This document shows positions 6,917 to 14,034 of a stretch of 14,034 bases of DNA, one piece after another (the first letter of the stretch is position 1; every line of letters begins with the position of its first letter). The notes under the pieces are model-generated. The model ran no database searches and was not told the origin of the DNA. It saw nothing but the letters and a program-made list of their open reading frames with translations. Origin of the DNA: Tardiphaga sp. (GTDB lineage Bacteria; Pseudomonadota; Alphaproteobacteria; Rhizobiales; Xanthobacteraceae); assembly GCA_028290765.1 (NCBI GenBank), contig JAQGJF010000486.1:1-14034 (forward strand). The letters are read 5' to 3'. Made by a program: the position numbers and the translations under genes.

Positions 6917-8641
6917 ATGGACGCCAAGACCAGCATCAAGTCGAGATTGCCAAGTCGCCATGTGACGGAGGGGCCGGAACGGGCGCCGCACCGCTCCTAT
7001 CTCTATGCCATGGGTCTGACGACGCAGCAGATTCACCAGCCGTTCGTCGGCGTGGCGTCGTGCTGGAACGAGGCTGCCCCCTGCAATATCTCGCTGATGC
7101 GCCAGGCCCAGGCGGTCAAAAAGGGCGTTGCTTCGGCCGGCGGCACCCCGCGCGAGTTCTGCACCATCACCGTGACCGATGGCATCGCCATGGGCCATGA
7201 CGGCATGCGCTCCTCGCTGCCGTCGCGCGAATGCATCGCCGATTCGGTCGAACTGACCATCCGCGGCCACGCCTATGACGCGCTGGTCGGTCTCGCCGGC
7301 TGCGACAAGTCGCTGCCCGGCATGATGATGGCTATGGTCCGGCTCAACGTGCCCTCGATCTTCATCTATGGCGGCTCGATCCTTCCCGGCAATTTCCGCG
7401 GCCAGCAGGTCACGGTTCAGGACATGTTCGAGGCGGTCGGCAAGCATTCGGTCGGTCAGATGTCCGACGAGGATCTCGACGAAATCGAACGGGTGGCATG
7501 CCCGTCGGCCGGCGCGTGCGGCGCACAATTCACCGCCAACACCATGGCGACGGTGTCCGAGGCGATCGGTCTGGCGTTGCCGTATTCGGCAGGTGCGCCA
7601 GCCCCTTATGAAATCCGCGACGCCTTTTGCATGACCGCCGGCGAAAAGGTCATGGAGCTGATCGCAGCCAACATCCGGCCGCGCGACATCGTGACCCGCA
7701 AGGCGCTGGAAAATGCCGCCGCGGTGGTGGCCGCATCGGGCGGATCGACCAATGCTGCGTTGCACCTTCCGGCCATTGCGCATGAATGCGGCATCAAGTT
7801 CGATCTATTTGATGTAGCCAAAATCTTTAAAAAGACACCATATGTCGCGGATTTGAAGCCGGGCGGTCGTTATGTCGCCAAAGACATGTTTGAAGTTGGC
7901 GGCATACCGCTGCTGATGAAAACATTGCTCGATCACGGATACCTTCATGGCGACTGTCTGACCGTTACCGGCCGGACCATTGCGGAAAACCTGAAGACCG
8001 TGAAGTGGAATCCCCATCAGGACGTGGTGCGTTCAGCCGACAAGCCCATCACCGTCACCGGTGGGGTGGTCGGCCTGAAGGGGAATCTCGCGCCAGAAGG
8101 CGCGATCGTGAAGGTCGCCGGAATGTCGAATTTGAAATTCACCGGACCTGCCCGCTGCTTCGATTGCGAGGAAGACGCGTTCGAATCGGTCAAGCACAAG
8201 ACCTACAAGGAAGGCGAGGTCCTGGTGATCCGCTACGAGGGGCCGCGCGGCGGCCCCGGGATGCGGGAGATGCTCTCCACCACCGCGGCGCTGACCGGGC
8301 AGGGCATGGGCGGCAAGATCGCGCTCATCACCGATGGCCGGTTCTCCGGCGCCACCCGCGGGTTCTGCATCGGCCATGTCGGACCGGAGGCCGCGATCGG
8401 CGGCCCGATCGCCCTGTTGCGCGATGGCGACATCATCGAAATCGACGCCGACATCGGCACACTTAACGTAAAGTTGACCGACGCCGAGCTCGCCCAGCGC
8501 AAGACCAAATGGCAGCCCCGCGAGACCAACCATACGACGGGTGCGTTGTGGAAATATGCCCAGCAGGTGGGACCTGCAGTAGATGGCGCCGTGACCCACC
8601 CGGGCGGGGCGCACGAGAAACAGTGTTATGCGGATATTTAA
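6917..8641 (+). CDS. ilvD: Dihydroxy-acid dehydratase
   Basis: Dehydrates 2,3-dihydroxy-3-methylbutanoate and -pentanoate to the 2-keto acids of valine and isoleucine synthesis, in the cytoplasm. The 574-residue protein belongs to the IlvD/Edd family. Likely iron-sulfur ligands are C56 (AAPCN), C129 (GCDKS) and C201 (GACG). K131 in CDKS is the lysine that is carbamylated to hold Mg in characterised members. Three cysteines of this spacing and the [14 protein letters not shown] block fit the shorter [2Fe-2S] type rather than the E. coli [4Fe-4S] type. Start: [19 protein letters not shown] at 6917; ATG at 6911 is two codons earlier and equally possible, while 6854 is too far upstream. It is preceded by a terminator and overlaps the next gene by 14 bp. 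One 60-bp stretch is AT-rich (see findings). A sugar-acid dehydratase is the alternative. Confidence 0.9.
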   Translation: MDAKTSIKSRLPSRHVTEGPERAPHRSYLYAMGLTTQQIHQPFVGVASCWNEAAPCNISLMRQAQAVKKGVASAGGTPREFCTITVTDGIAMGHDGMRSSLPSRECIADSVELTIRGHAYDALVGLAGCDKSLPGMMMAMVRLNVPSIFIYGGSILPGNFRGQQVTVQDMFEAVGKHSVGQMSDEDLDEIERVACPSAGACGAQFTANTMATVSEAIGLALPYSAGAPAPYEIRDAFCMTAGEKVMELIAANIRPRDIVTRKALENAAAVVAASGGSTNAALHLPAIAHECGIKFDLFDVAKIFKKTPYVADLKPGGRYVAKDMFEVGGIPLLMKTLLDHGYLHGDCLTVTGRTIAENLKTVKWNPHQDVVRSADKPITVTGGVVGLKGNLAPEGAIVKVAGMSNLKFTGPARCFDCEEDAFESVKHKTYKEGEVLVIRYEGPRGGPGMREMLSTTAALTGQGMGGKIALITDGRFSGATRGFCIGHVGPEAAIGGPIALLRDGDIIEIDADIGTLNVKLTDAELAQRKTKWQPRETNHTTGALWKYAQQVGPAVDGAVTHPGGAHEKQCYADI

Positions 8642-9434
8642 GCGTATCATTTTTGTGGCGTTGATGGCGGGCGTGGCGCCCATGGTTCCAGCGTTTGCCT
8701 TCGATGGCGCGCCGGTCAGTCCGGATGCGCCGATTCCGGTGGTTTCAGCCCAGCCCGGAACCGCCCCCGCCTTGAAGAAGGCCGTGGCTCCGGATACCTC
8801 GCTGACCTCACTGCAATATGCCGCCGAGGGCGGCCACCCTGTCGCGCAGTGGAAGCTCGGCCGGATGTATGCTGACGGCGATGGCGTGATCCAGGACAAC
8901 CTGCGCGCCTTCGAATATTTCAGCCGGATCGCCAACGCCCATGCCGAGGATAATCCCTCGGCGCCGCAGGCGGCCATCGTCGCCAACGCCTTCGTCGCGC
9001 TGGGCCGCTATTATCTGGATGGCATTCCGAATTCGAAGATCAAGGCCGACGCGGAGCGGGCGCGGGAGATGTTCTCCTACGCGGCCTCCTATTTCGGCAA
9101 TGCCGACGCGCAATACGATCTGGCGCGGCTGTATCTCAAGGGCGTCGGCGCGCCGCGCGATTCCAAATACGGCGCGCGGTGGCTCGGCCTGGCCGCCCAG
9201 AAGGGCCAGCACCAGGCCCAGGCGATGCTCGGCCAGATGCTGTTCAACGGCGACCAGCTGCCGCGGCAGGCGGCGCGCGGTCTGATGTGGCTGACCCTGG
9301 CGCGCGACAGCGCCTTGCCGGACGAGGCCTGGATCAAGGACAGCTACAACAAGGCTATCGCCAAGGCGTCCGAGGACGACCGCGCCATGGCGCTGCAGAT
9401 GCTCGAGCACTGGGTGCAAGGTCGCAAAGACTGA
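8628..9434 (+). CDS. exoR: ExoR-like periplasmic Sel1-repeat regulator
   Basis: A 268-residue secreted Sel1/TPR-like protein, the same length I recall for Sinorhizobium ExoR, the periplasmic inhibitor of the ExoS/ChvI two-component system that controls exopolysaccharide, motility and envelope stress. It has a signal peptide ([24 protein letters not shown], cleavage before FDG). At least three to four Sel1-type helical repeats follow: about 63-98 ([20 protein letters not shown]), 108-150, 152-187 ([20 protein letters not shown]) and 188-222 ([17 protein letters not shown]). The repeats and the [15 protein letters not shown] and [15 protein letters not shown] blocks match ExoR as I remember it. 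The ATG lies inside the end of ilvD (14-bp overlap, different frame) with only a weak ribosome-binding site, so translation is probably coupled to ilvD. A generic Sel1 protein is the alternative; no exoS/chvI genes are in the window. Confidence 0.72.
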   Translation: MRIFKRIIFVALMAGVAPMVPAFAFDGAPVSPDAPIPVVSAQPGTAPALKKAVAPDTSLTSLQYAAEGGHPVAQWKLGRMYADGDGVIQDNLRAFEYFSRIANAHAEDNPSAPQAAIVANAFVALGRYYLDGIPNSKIKADAERAREMFSYAASYFGNADAQYDLARLYLKGVGAPRDSKYGARWLGLAAQKGQHQAQAMLGQMLFNGDQLPRQAARGLMWLTLARDSALPDEAWIKDSYNKAIAKASEDDRAMALQMLEHWVQGRKD

Positions 9435-9468
9435 CCGCAAGGACTGAAGCAGGAACTTAAGATCGCCA

Positions 9469-10377
9469 TCATCCCGCAGATCTGATGCTGCTATCGATTG
9501 CGGGCGCGGTTTCATACGCGCGCGAAAGGTGATGCCGCATCAGGTCGGCCGCGCCGGCGAGATCGTTTGATCGCACCGCCTGGATGATCGACAGGTGCTC
9601 CTGACACCAGGCCCTGACCCGCCGCGAAGCAAAATAGCCGCCGAATTCAAGCAGGCGCCTCAATCGGTTCTGTTGCTGAACCGATTGAAGAAAGAAGACA
9701 TTGCCGCTGAACTCGACGAACATTTCGTGAAAAGCGGCATCGGTGTTGAAGAGCTGGGCCTTGCTCACCGACGCGATATCGGAATGGTTCAACAGGTAGA
9801 CGTGCTGCAGGTGCGATCGCTCGAGCGCCGCCGAATTCACCGTAAATGTCTTGAGCAGGAAGCTTGCCGGTTCGATCGCCAGGCGGAAATCATAGCTGCT
9901 GCGCAGCGCGACGCTTGAATCGAGCGTCGGCAGAAAGGTCCAGCCATGGCCTTTGTTTCGCGCGATGATGCCATCCTCGGCAAGGCGTGACAGCGTGCGC
10001 AGTGTCACGGTGCGATCGACACCGTAGCGATCGGCGACTTCGCTTTGGGTGAGGGACGGCGGGATGGTTCCGGCGAGCCGGTCCTTCACGATCTGCTCGT
10101 AAAGACCCTGGTCGACGGTGGCGGGCACTTCGATCTCGATGTGATGCAGGGCGTCGAACGGCTTGAGGAGCACAAAGCCCTGATTATGGCGTGCTTCAAC
10201 GATGCCTTTTTCGGCCAGAAGGACGAGCGCGGCCCGGATCGGCGTTCGCGAGACACCGAGCATGTCGCCCAGTTGCTGCTCACGCAGGTGATGGCCAGCC
10301 TCAAATCTCGCATTGCGTGCAAAATCCAGGATCTGGTTCGCGAGCAGAAAGCGGCTGGGGCTTGACGAACGCGCCAT
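9469..10377 (-). CDS. GntR/FCD-family regulator with two winged-helix domains
   Basis: A 302-residue DNA-binding regulator, longer than the usual 220-250 of FadR/FCD proteins. The N-terminal GntR winged helix is at about 10-75 (LREQQLGDMLGVSRTPIRAAL recognition region, 31-51). A second winged-helix-like segment follows at about 88-150 (LTQSEVADRYGVDRTVTLRTLSRL around 109-132, then a wing GIIARNKGHGW). The C-terminal FCD ligand domain spans about 158-290, with likely metal ligands D213 and H217 (NTDAAFHEMF), H261 (EHLSIIQA) and H283 (MRHHL). It is divergent from the ABC operon across a 190-bp gap, which is typical for a local repressor whose ligand is the imported solute or its hydrolysis product. 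It is convergent with the ExoR-like gene (34 bp apart), with no clear terminator between them. The start ATG at 10377 has a weak ribosome-binding site. Confidence 0.88.
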   Translation of the reverse strand: MARSSSPSRFLLANQILDFARNARFEAGHHLREQQLGDMLGVSRTPIRAALVLLAEKGIVEARHNQGFVLLKPFDALHHIEIEVPATVDQGLYEQIVKDRLAGTIPPSLTQSEVADRYGVDRTVTLRTLSRLAEDGIIARNKGHGWTFLPTLDSSVALRSSYDFRLAIEPASFLLKTFTVNSAALERSHLQHVYLLNHSDIASVSKAQLFNTDAAFHEMFVEFSGNVFFLQSVQQQNRLRRLLEFGGYFASRRVRAWCQEHLSIIQAVRSNDLAGAADLMRHHLSRAYETAPAIDSSIRSAG

Positions 10378-10401
10378 GGCAGTTCCAACGGTGGATTGGT
10401 G

Positions 10402-10424
10402 GTATAAGAATGTGATTATTATAC
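10402..10424. promoter_or_regulatory. Palindrome over the minus-strand -10 box of the GntR gene
   Basis: GTATAA (10402-10407), 11-base spacer, TTATAC (10419-10424). On the minus strand it contains a perfect TATAAT at 10423-10418, 41 bp before the regulator start codon, although the matching -35 region (AACTCG at 17 bp) is poor. The right half reads TTATACAAT, resembling half-sites of FCD-type GntR regulators. It is a good candidate autoregulatory operator. Confidence 0.5.
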
Positions 10425-10463
10425 AATTCTTTCAAGCGGGCGAGTTTCATTTGGTCGTTTTTT

Positions 10464-10502
10464 GCTTAATTTAATCGCTCGCATGCTCAATTTAGACGCT
10501 TG
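10464..10502 (+). promoter_or_regulatory. Direct repeat pair, 21-bp period, before the ABC operon promoter
   Basis: Two 18-base units, 10464-10481 (GCTTAATTTAATCGCTCG) and 10485-10502 (GCTCAATTTAGACGCTTG), match at 14 of 18 positions and start 21 bp apart, two helical turns. The second overlaps the start of the candidate -35 box. The core TTTAGAC occurs again at 10510-10516. This arrangement is typical of tandem regulator sites. Confidence 0.45.
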
Positions 10503-10528
10503 ACCGCTTTTTAGACCCGAAATATGTT
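10500..10528 (+). promoter_or_regulatory. Candidate sigma-70 promoter of the ABC operon
   Basis: -35 TTGACC (10500-10505, 5 of 6 to consensus), 17-bp spacer, -10 TATGTT (10523-10528, 4 of 6). It is correctly placed about 40 bp before the binding-protein start and next to the direct repeats. GGAGG at 10558-10562 is the ribosome-binding site 5 bases before the ATG at 10568. Confidence 0.5.
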
Positions 10529-10567
10529 GTACTTATTGCGTTAAAAAACACAATCATGGAGGCTACG

Positions 10568-11374
10568 ATGATAAGTCGGTTGGCAATCGCGGTTGCGGCC
10601 TCGCTGTGTTCAATCAGCGCAACGATGGCGCAGGACAATGCGGCGGCCCTGGTCGAGAAGGGCGCGCTTACCTTCGGGGTGGCCGCGACTTTCGCGCCTT
10701 TCGAATTCAAGAAGGAAGGTGAACTCGCCGGCTTCGACATCGATATGATCGGTCTGCTCGGAAAGAAGCTGAACCTCGCCCCCAAGGCGATGAACATGGA
10801 ATTCAAGGGGTTGATCCCCGCGCTTCAGGGCGGCCGGCTCGATATCATCAACTCGGCTCTCTACATCAATCCGCAGCGTGCCGAGCAGGTGGACTTCGTG
10901 CCCTACCTGAAAATAGGCAACCGGATCATCGCTCAGGCCGCCAACCCGGCCAAGCTCACCGGCCGGGACGACAGCATCTGCGGCAAGACCGTTGCAGTCA
11001 CCCTCGGCGGCATTTCCGAGAGCCAGGCGCGGGCCGATGACAAGCGCTGCAAGGAAGCCGGCAAGGTGGGCCTGACGGTCATGACGATGCCGACCGCGCA
11101 GGATTCCGCTCTTACCCTGCGGCAGGGTCGGGCCGATGCCATCTATGAGTCGACTCCCGGCTCCGTGAAACTCATGACCGAGCTTCCCGACGTCTTCGTT
11201 GCTGTCGGTCCGGAATTTGAAACCGGCTCCCGGATCGGCCTCGCCACCCGCAAGGGCGATCTCGCCATGCAGAAGCTGCTGACATCCGGGCTCCAGCAGA
11301 TCGTGGCCGACGGCAGCTACAAGGCTCTGATCGCGAAATGGAAGCTGCCCGAGACGGTGTCCCTTTTCGACTGA
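10568..11374 (+). CDS. Amino-acid-type ABC transporter substrate-binding protein (family 3)
   Basis: A 268-residue periplasmic binding protein of the polar amino acid / family 3 type. Signal peptide about 1-22 (MISRLAIAVAASLCSISATMA, then QDNAA). The mature protein opens with the family pattern GALTFGVAATFAPFEFKKEG followed by LAGFDIDMIGLLGKKL. The substrate-lobe blocks GLIPALQGGRLDIINSALYI and RAEQVDFVPYLK follow. C138 and C161 bracket the hinge-side segment GKTVAVTLGG and could form a disulfide. The start at 10568 is chosen because GGAGG sits 5 bases upstream; the ATG at 10556 overlaps that site. It is first in an operon with permease, ATPase and an M20 hydrolase, 33 bp before the permease. 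The ligand is probably an amino acid or N-acyl/peptidyl derivative; sequence alone does not fix it. Confidence 0.92.
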   Translation: MISRLAIAVAASLCSISATMAQDNAAALVEKGALTFGVAATFAPFEFKKEGELAGFDIDMIGLLGKKLNLAPKAMNMEFKGLIPALQGGRLDIINSALYINPQRAEQVDFVPYLKIGNRIIAQAANPAKLTGRDDSICGKTVAVTLGGISESQARADDKRCKEAGKVGLTVMTMPTAQDSALTLRQGRADAIYESTPGSVKLMTELPDVFVAVGPEFETGSRIGLATRKGDLAMQKLLTSGLQQIVADGSYKALIAKWKLPETVSLFD

Positions 11375-11407
11375 GCTGAACGGCGATCAGAGCAAAGGCA
11401 TACGGCT

Positions 11408-12133
11408 GTGTCGGTCGATCTCGTCATTCAATATCTTGTTTCCCGGGCTTTCGTCCACGGCGCGCTGACCACGCTGTGGCTGACGGTCTGCGCGTTAGCC
11501 TTTGGTATTATCATTGGCCTGATGATCGCGTTGTTGCAGGAAACCAGGACCCGGGTTGGTCAGTATCTGACCCTGGCCTACCTCTGGCTGTTCCGCGGTA
11601 CGCCCGTCCTGTTCCAGATCATCTTCATTTACAATGTCCTGCCGTCGTTCGGGATCCGGCTGTCGGCGTTCGTCAGCGGGGTGCTGGCGCTCTCGCTGAA
11701 CGAGGGCGCCTATATGGCGGAAATTCTCCGTTCGGGTCTTCAGGCCGTGAAATCCGGGCAGCGTACCGCTGCCATAGCCCTCGGCATGAAGGGGTCCCAG
11801 GTCATGCGCCATGTGGTCATTCCCCAGGCCGCCCGCATCGTGCTGCCGCCGATCGGTAATCAGATGATCGGCATGCTGAAGCTCAGCGCGCTGGTCTCGG
11901 TCATCGCGGTGGAAGATCTGCTGCTGGTCGCCAATCAAACCGCCAGTTCGAATTTCAAATACTTCGAGGCCTTGACCGCGGCAGGTATCTATTATCTCGG
12001 CCTGACGACGATCTTCATGATTTTGCAAAGCCTGCTCGAGCGCAGCCTCGATCCGAAAAGCCGCGCCCGGATGCGTAGAATGTCGTTGACCGAGCGGCTG
12101 TTGCAGGCCCCCGGTCGACAGATCGTACGCTAG
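11408..12133 (+). CDS. Amino-acid ABC transporter permease (HisM/GlnP family)
   Basis: A 241-residue inner-membrane permease of the His/Glu/Gln/Arg/opine type. Hydrophobic segments lie at about 15-42, 50-75, 80-100, and two more towards the C-terminus after the coupling loop. It shows the FRGTPVLFQ motif common to polar amino-acid permeases and the EAA coupling loop (GQRTAAIALGMKGSQVMRHV, then PQAARIVLPP) that contacts the ATPase. The start is GTG at 11408, with AAAGG upstream. Only one permease gene is present, so it would form a homodimer rather than the HisQ/HisM heterodimer. The stop TAG (12131-12133) overlaps the beginning of a dispersed repeat that separates it from the ATPase gene. Confidence 0.93.
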   Translation: MSVDLVIQYLVSRAFVHGALTTLWLTVCALAFGIIIGLMIALLQETRTRVGQYLTLAYLWLFRGTPVLFQIIFIYNVLPSFGIRLSAFVSGVLALSLNEGAYMAEILRSGLQAVKSGQRTAAIALGMKGSQVMRHVVIPQAARIVLPPIGNQMIGMLKLSALVSVIAVEDLLLVANQTASSNFKYFEALTAAGIYYLGLTTIFMILQSLLERSLDPKSRARMRRMSLTERLLQAPGRQIVR

Positions 12134-12182
12134 AGCATGATCCGGAAAAGTGGAAACCGGTTTTCCGAAAAGATCATGCTCA
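12131..12182. repeat. Dispersed palindromic repeat (TAGAGCATGATCCGGAAAA family)
   Basis: Outer arms GAGCATGATC (12133-12142) and GATCATGCTC (12172-12181), inner arms CGGAAAA (12143-12149) and TTTTCCG (12161-12167). I recognise this sequence as one found in many copies between genes of Bradyrhizobium and relatives. It begins exactly at the TAG stop of the permease gene and lies inside an operon, where the hairpin could shape mRNA stability between permease and ATPase. The A-rich tail (12182-12191) follows it. Confidence 0.8.
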
Positions 12183-12205
12183 AACAAAAAAGATAAGATC
12201 GCCAC

Positions 12206-12967
12206 ATGCAGTCATTCGAAAAGTCCTGCGATCCAACCGTGCTTCTTGAAATCGTCGGCGTGGACAAGAGCTTCGGCGCGGCCCGGGTGCTGAACCGTTG
12301 TTCGCTCAACGTGATGAAAAAGCAAACCGTCGTCATCATCGGTCCGTCCGGATCCGGCAAGTCGACATTCCTGCGCTGCATGAACCTGCTGGAGCCGGTG
12401 GATCACGGCAATATTTTCTTCGATGGCAAGGAAATAACCGGCGAGAGGAAAAACGCGCATCGGGTCCGTCAGGAAATCGGGATGGTGTTTCAGAATTTTG
12501 AATTGTTCCAGCATCTGTGCGTTGTCGAAAACATCATGCTGGCGCCGGTCAAGGTTCTTGGCATGAGCCGGCTGGATGCGCATGACGTCGCCGTCGACCT
12601 GCTTGGCAAAGTCCATATTTCCGAAAAGGCCGAGGCATTTCCCGACGAATTGTCGGGCGGTCAGCAGCAGCGCGTAGCCATCGCCAGAGCGCTGGCGATG
12701 AAGCCGAAGATTGTCCTGTACGACGAGCCGACGTCGGCCCTCGATCCCGAAATGATCCGTGAGGTCCTCGATGTCATGGCCGAGCTGAGCGCGGACGGCA
12801 TGACCAGCGTCGTCGTCACCCACGAAATGGGTTTCGCCCGCAAGGCGGCCGACCGGATCGTGTTCATGGAGAGCGGACACATCATCGAAAACGCGACCAG
12901 CGAGACCTTCTTCGGCGGCGTTGTGAACGAGCGCACGCAGCGCTTCCTCGACCAGATCCTGCATTGA
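12206..12967 (+). CDS. Amino-acid ABC transporter ATP-binding protein
   Basis: A 253-residue ATPase of the HisP/GlnQ type that powers the importer from the cytoplasmic face. Complete motifs: Walker A GPSGSGKST (46-54, K52), Q-loop Q96 (QNFELF), signature LSGGQQQR (from 149), Walker B IVLYDEPTSALD (D173, E174) and switch histidine H206 (VVTHEMGFA). The QNFELFQHLCVVENIMLAPV block is characteristic of polar amino-acid ATPases. The ribosome-binding site is weak, and the gene follows a dispersed repeat by 23 bp, so it may depend on readthrough from the permease. The M20 hydrolase follows 17 bp later. Confidence 0.94.
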   Translation: MQSFEKSCDPTVLLEIVGVDKSFGAARVLNRCSLNVMKKQTVVIIGPSGSGKSTFLRCMNLLEPVDHGNIFFDGKEITGERKNAHRVRQEIGMVFQNFELFQHLCVVENIMLAPVKVLGMSRLDAHDVAVDLLGKVHISEKAEAFPDELSGGQQQRVAIARALAMKPKIVLYDEPTSALDPEMIREVLDVMAELSADGMTSVVVTHEMGFARKAADRIVFMESGHIIENATSETFFGGVVNERTQRFLDQILH

Positions 12968-12984
12968 ACCGACGGGCCAACGCC

Positions 12985-14034
12985 ATGACCACGACACCAG
13001 ACGGCTCGCGCATGATGCGCGATCTCGCAAGCCTCGTCGCCATCGACACCCAGAATCCGCCGGGGCGCGAAATCGAGGCGGCACGATTTCTTCATGATCT
13101 GATCGAGCCGGACGGCTTCGATGTTTCGGCGCACGAATACAAACCCGGACGCGTCAACCTGGTCGCGCGGCTGCAGAACGGATCCGGTCCGACATTCGCA
13201 TTCAATACGCATATGGACGTGGTGCCGGCCGGTGACGGCTGGTCGTCCGATCCGTTTGTCCTGCGCGAGGCTGACGGTCGCCTGTACGGACGCGGCACCT
13301 GCGACTGCAAGGGCCCGCTGATTGCCATGGTCGAAGCGATGCGGATGCTTGCCGCGGATCGGGCGTCGTGGTCCGGAACCTTGCTCGGCGTATTCGTTGC
13401 GGACGAGGAAATCGCCAGCGAAGGGGCCAAGGCCTATGCCGCGTCCCGGCCGCACATCGATTTTGCGGTCATCGGCGAGCCGACCTCCAACACGACTTTT
13501 TCCGCCCACAAGGGCAGCCTGCGGCCGCTGGTTCGCGTGCACGGTGTTTCCGCACACTCCGGAACGCCACATCTCGGCGAGAACGCCATCTACCGCGCCG
13601 CGGCGTTGCTGGGCCTGATCGAGGCGACGCACGAGAATGTCGTCCGTCATCGCACCCATCCGCTGGTCGGCGGCGCGAGCCTGACCGTGACGCGGATATC
13701 GGGTGGCCACGCCGACAATGTCCTGCCGGGATCGTGCGACCTGCTGCTCGACCGGCGCATGGTGCCCGGCGAGGACGAAGCGGCGGTGAAGCGCGAGATC
13801 GACGATCTGCTGCGGCTCGCCCATGAGCGCTTCGGATTACGTGCGGAAGTCATGGAGTACCGCGCCACCACCGGCGGTGCCACGGAGACCGCGGTCGAAG
13901 AACCTGTCGTCCAGGCCAGCCTCGCCGCCTGCCGCGCCCATGGCCGCGCCGATCCAGGCCCGTTCGGCTTCCAGGGAGGTTGCGACCTCGTTCACTTCAA
14001 CAGCATCGGCGCCAAGGGCACGGTGATCGGCCCC
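12985..14034 (+). CDS. M20-family metallo-amidohydrolase (ArgE/DapE type), 3' partial
   Basis: The frame is open for 350 codons and runs off the window end. It resembles the acetylornithine deacetylase / succinyl-diaminopimelate desuccinylase branch of M20 zinc hydrolases, which cleave N-acyl or peptide bonds of amino acids. Metal and catalytic residues visible in order: H76 and D78 (THMDVVPAGDGW), the bridging D107 (GRGTCDCKGP), the general base E141 with ligand E142 (ADEEIASEG) and E165 (IGEPTS). The last ligand histidine lies beyond the end. A dimerisation-lobe segment (HKGSLRPLVRVHGVSAHSG) sits in the usual place. There is no signal peptide, so it acts in the cytoplasm on what the ABC importer brings in. 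The start ATG at 12985 is 17 bp after the ATPase stop, with a weak ribosome-binding site. The substrate is unknown; an arginine or lysine biosynthetic role is less likely given its context. Confidence 0.88.
   Translation, partial: MTTTPDGSRMMRDLASLVAIDTQNPPGREIEAARFLHDLIEPDGFDVSAHEYKPGRVNLVARLQNGSGPTFAFNTHMDVVPAGDGWSSDPFVLREADGRLYGRGTCDCKGPLIAMVEAMRMLAADRASWSGTLLGVFVADEEIASEGAKAYAASRPHIDFAVIGEPTSNTTFSAHKGSLRPLVRVHGVSAHSGTPHLGENAIYRAAALLGLIEATHENVVRHRTHPLVGGASLTVTRISGGHADNVLPGSCDLLLDRRMVPGEDEAAVKREIDDLLRLAHERFGLRAEVMEYRATTGGATETAVEEPVVQASLAACRAHGRADPGPFGFQGGCDLVHFNSIGAKGTVIGP

Noticed and set aside
6788..7783. Minus-strand open frame opposite ilvD
   Set aside because: Antisense to conserved IlvD motifs; composition typical of a shadow frame.

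Overview
The window looks like a chromosomal segment of an alphaproteobacterium of the Bradyrhizobium/Rhodopseudomonas/Nitrobacter type (Hyphomicrobiales). The reasons are high GC, pyruvate dehydrogenase E2 and E3 genes close together, an ExoR-like Sel1-repeat protein, an orphan Bug/TctC binding protein, and three dispersed palindromic repeats of kinds I recall as common in these genomes. This placement is from recognition, not from a search.

Left region (1-3204), plus strand: the 3' nearly complete part of the pyruvate dehydrogenase E2 gene, a small low-GC membrane protein gene of unknown function, and dihydrolipoyl dehydrogenase (E3). They are nearly fused, with a 4-bp gap and then an 8-bp overlap. 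E2 and E3 are the acetyl-transfer and lipoyl-reoxidation subunits of the complex that makes acetyl-CoA; the E1 genes presumably lie upstream of the window.

Middle region (3205-9434), plus strand: a palindromic repeat, a threonine-synthase-family PLP enzyme, a Bug/TctC periplasmic binding protein without its membrane partners, a second repeat that begins at the stop codon of the binding protein gene, two small predicted secreted proteins, a clear intrinsic terminator, dihydroxy-acid dehydratase (ilvD), and an ExoR-like periplasmic regulator whose start lies inside the end of ilvD.

Right region (9469-14034): a GntR/FCD regulator on the minus strand, carrying what looks like two winged-helix domains, diverges from a plus-strand operon. 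The operon encodes a polar amino-acid ABC importer (binding protein, permease, ATPase) followed by an M20 metallo-amidohydrolase cut off by the window end. The layout suggests an inducible uptake-and-hydrolysis system for an N-acylated or peptide-linked amino acid, regulated from the 190-bp divergent intergenic region. That region holds a palindrome over a perfect minus-strand -10 box, a pair of direct repeats with a 21-bp period, and a plausible sigma-70 promoter. A third dispersed repeat separates permease from ATPase and again begins at the stop codon.

The most noteworthy points are the tandem winged-helix regulator with its operator architecture and amidohydrolase-linked importer, the repeats that supply stop codons, the low-GC membrane gene inside the pdh operon, the ilvD/exoR overlap, and a short AT-rich patch inside ilvD. 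I see no RNA gene, CRISPR array, insertion sequence or phage gene.
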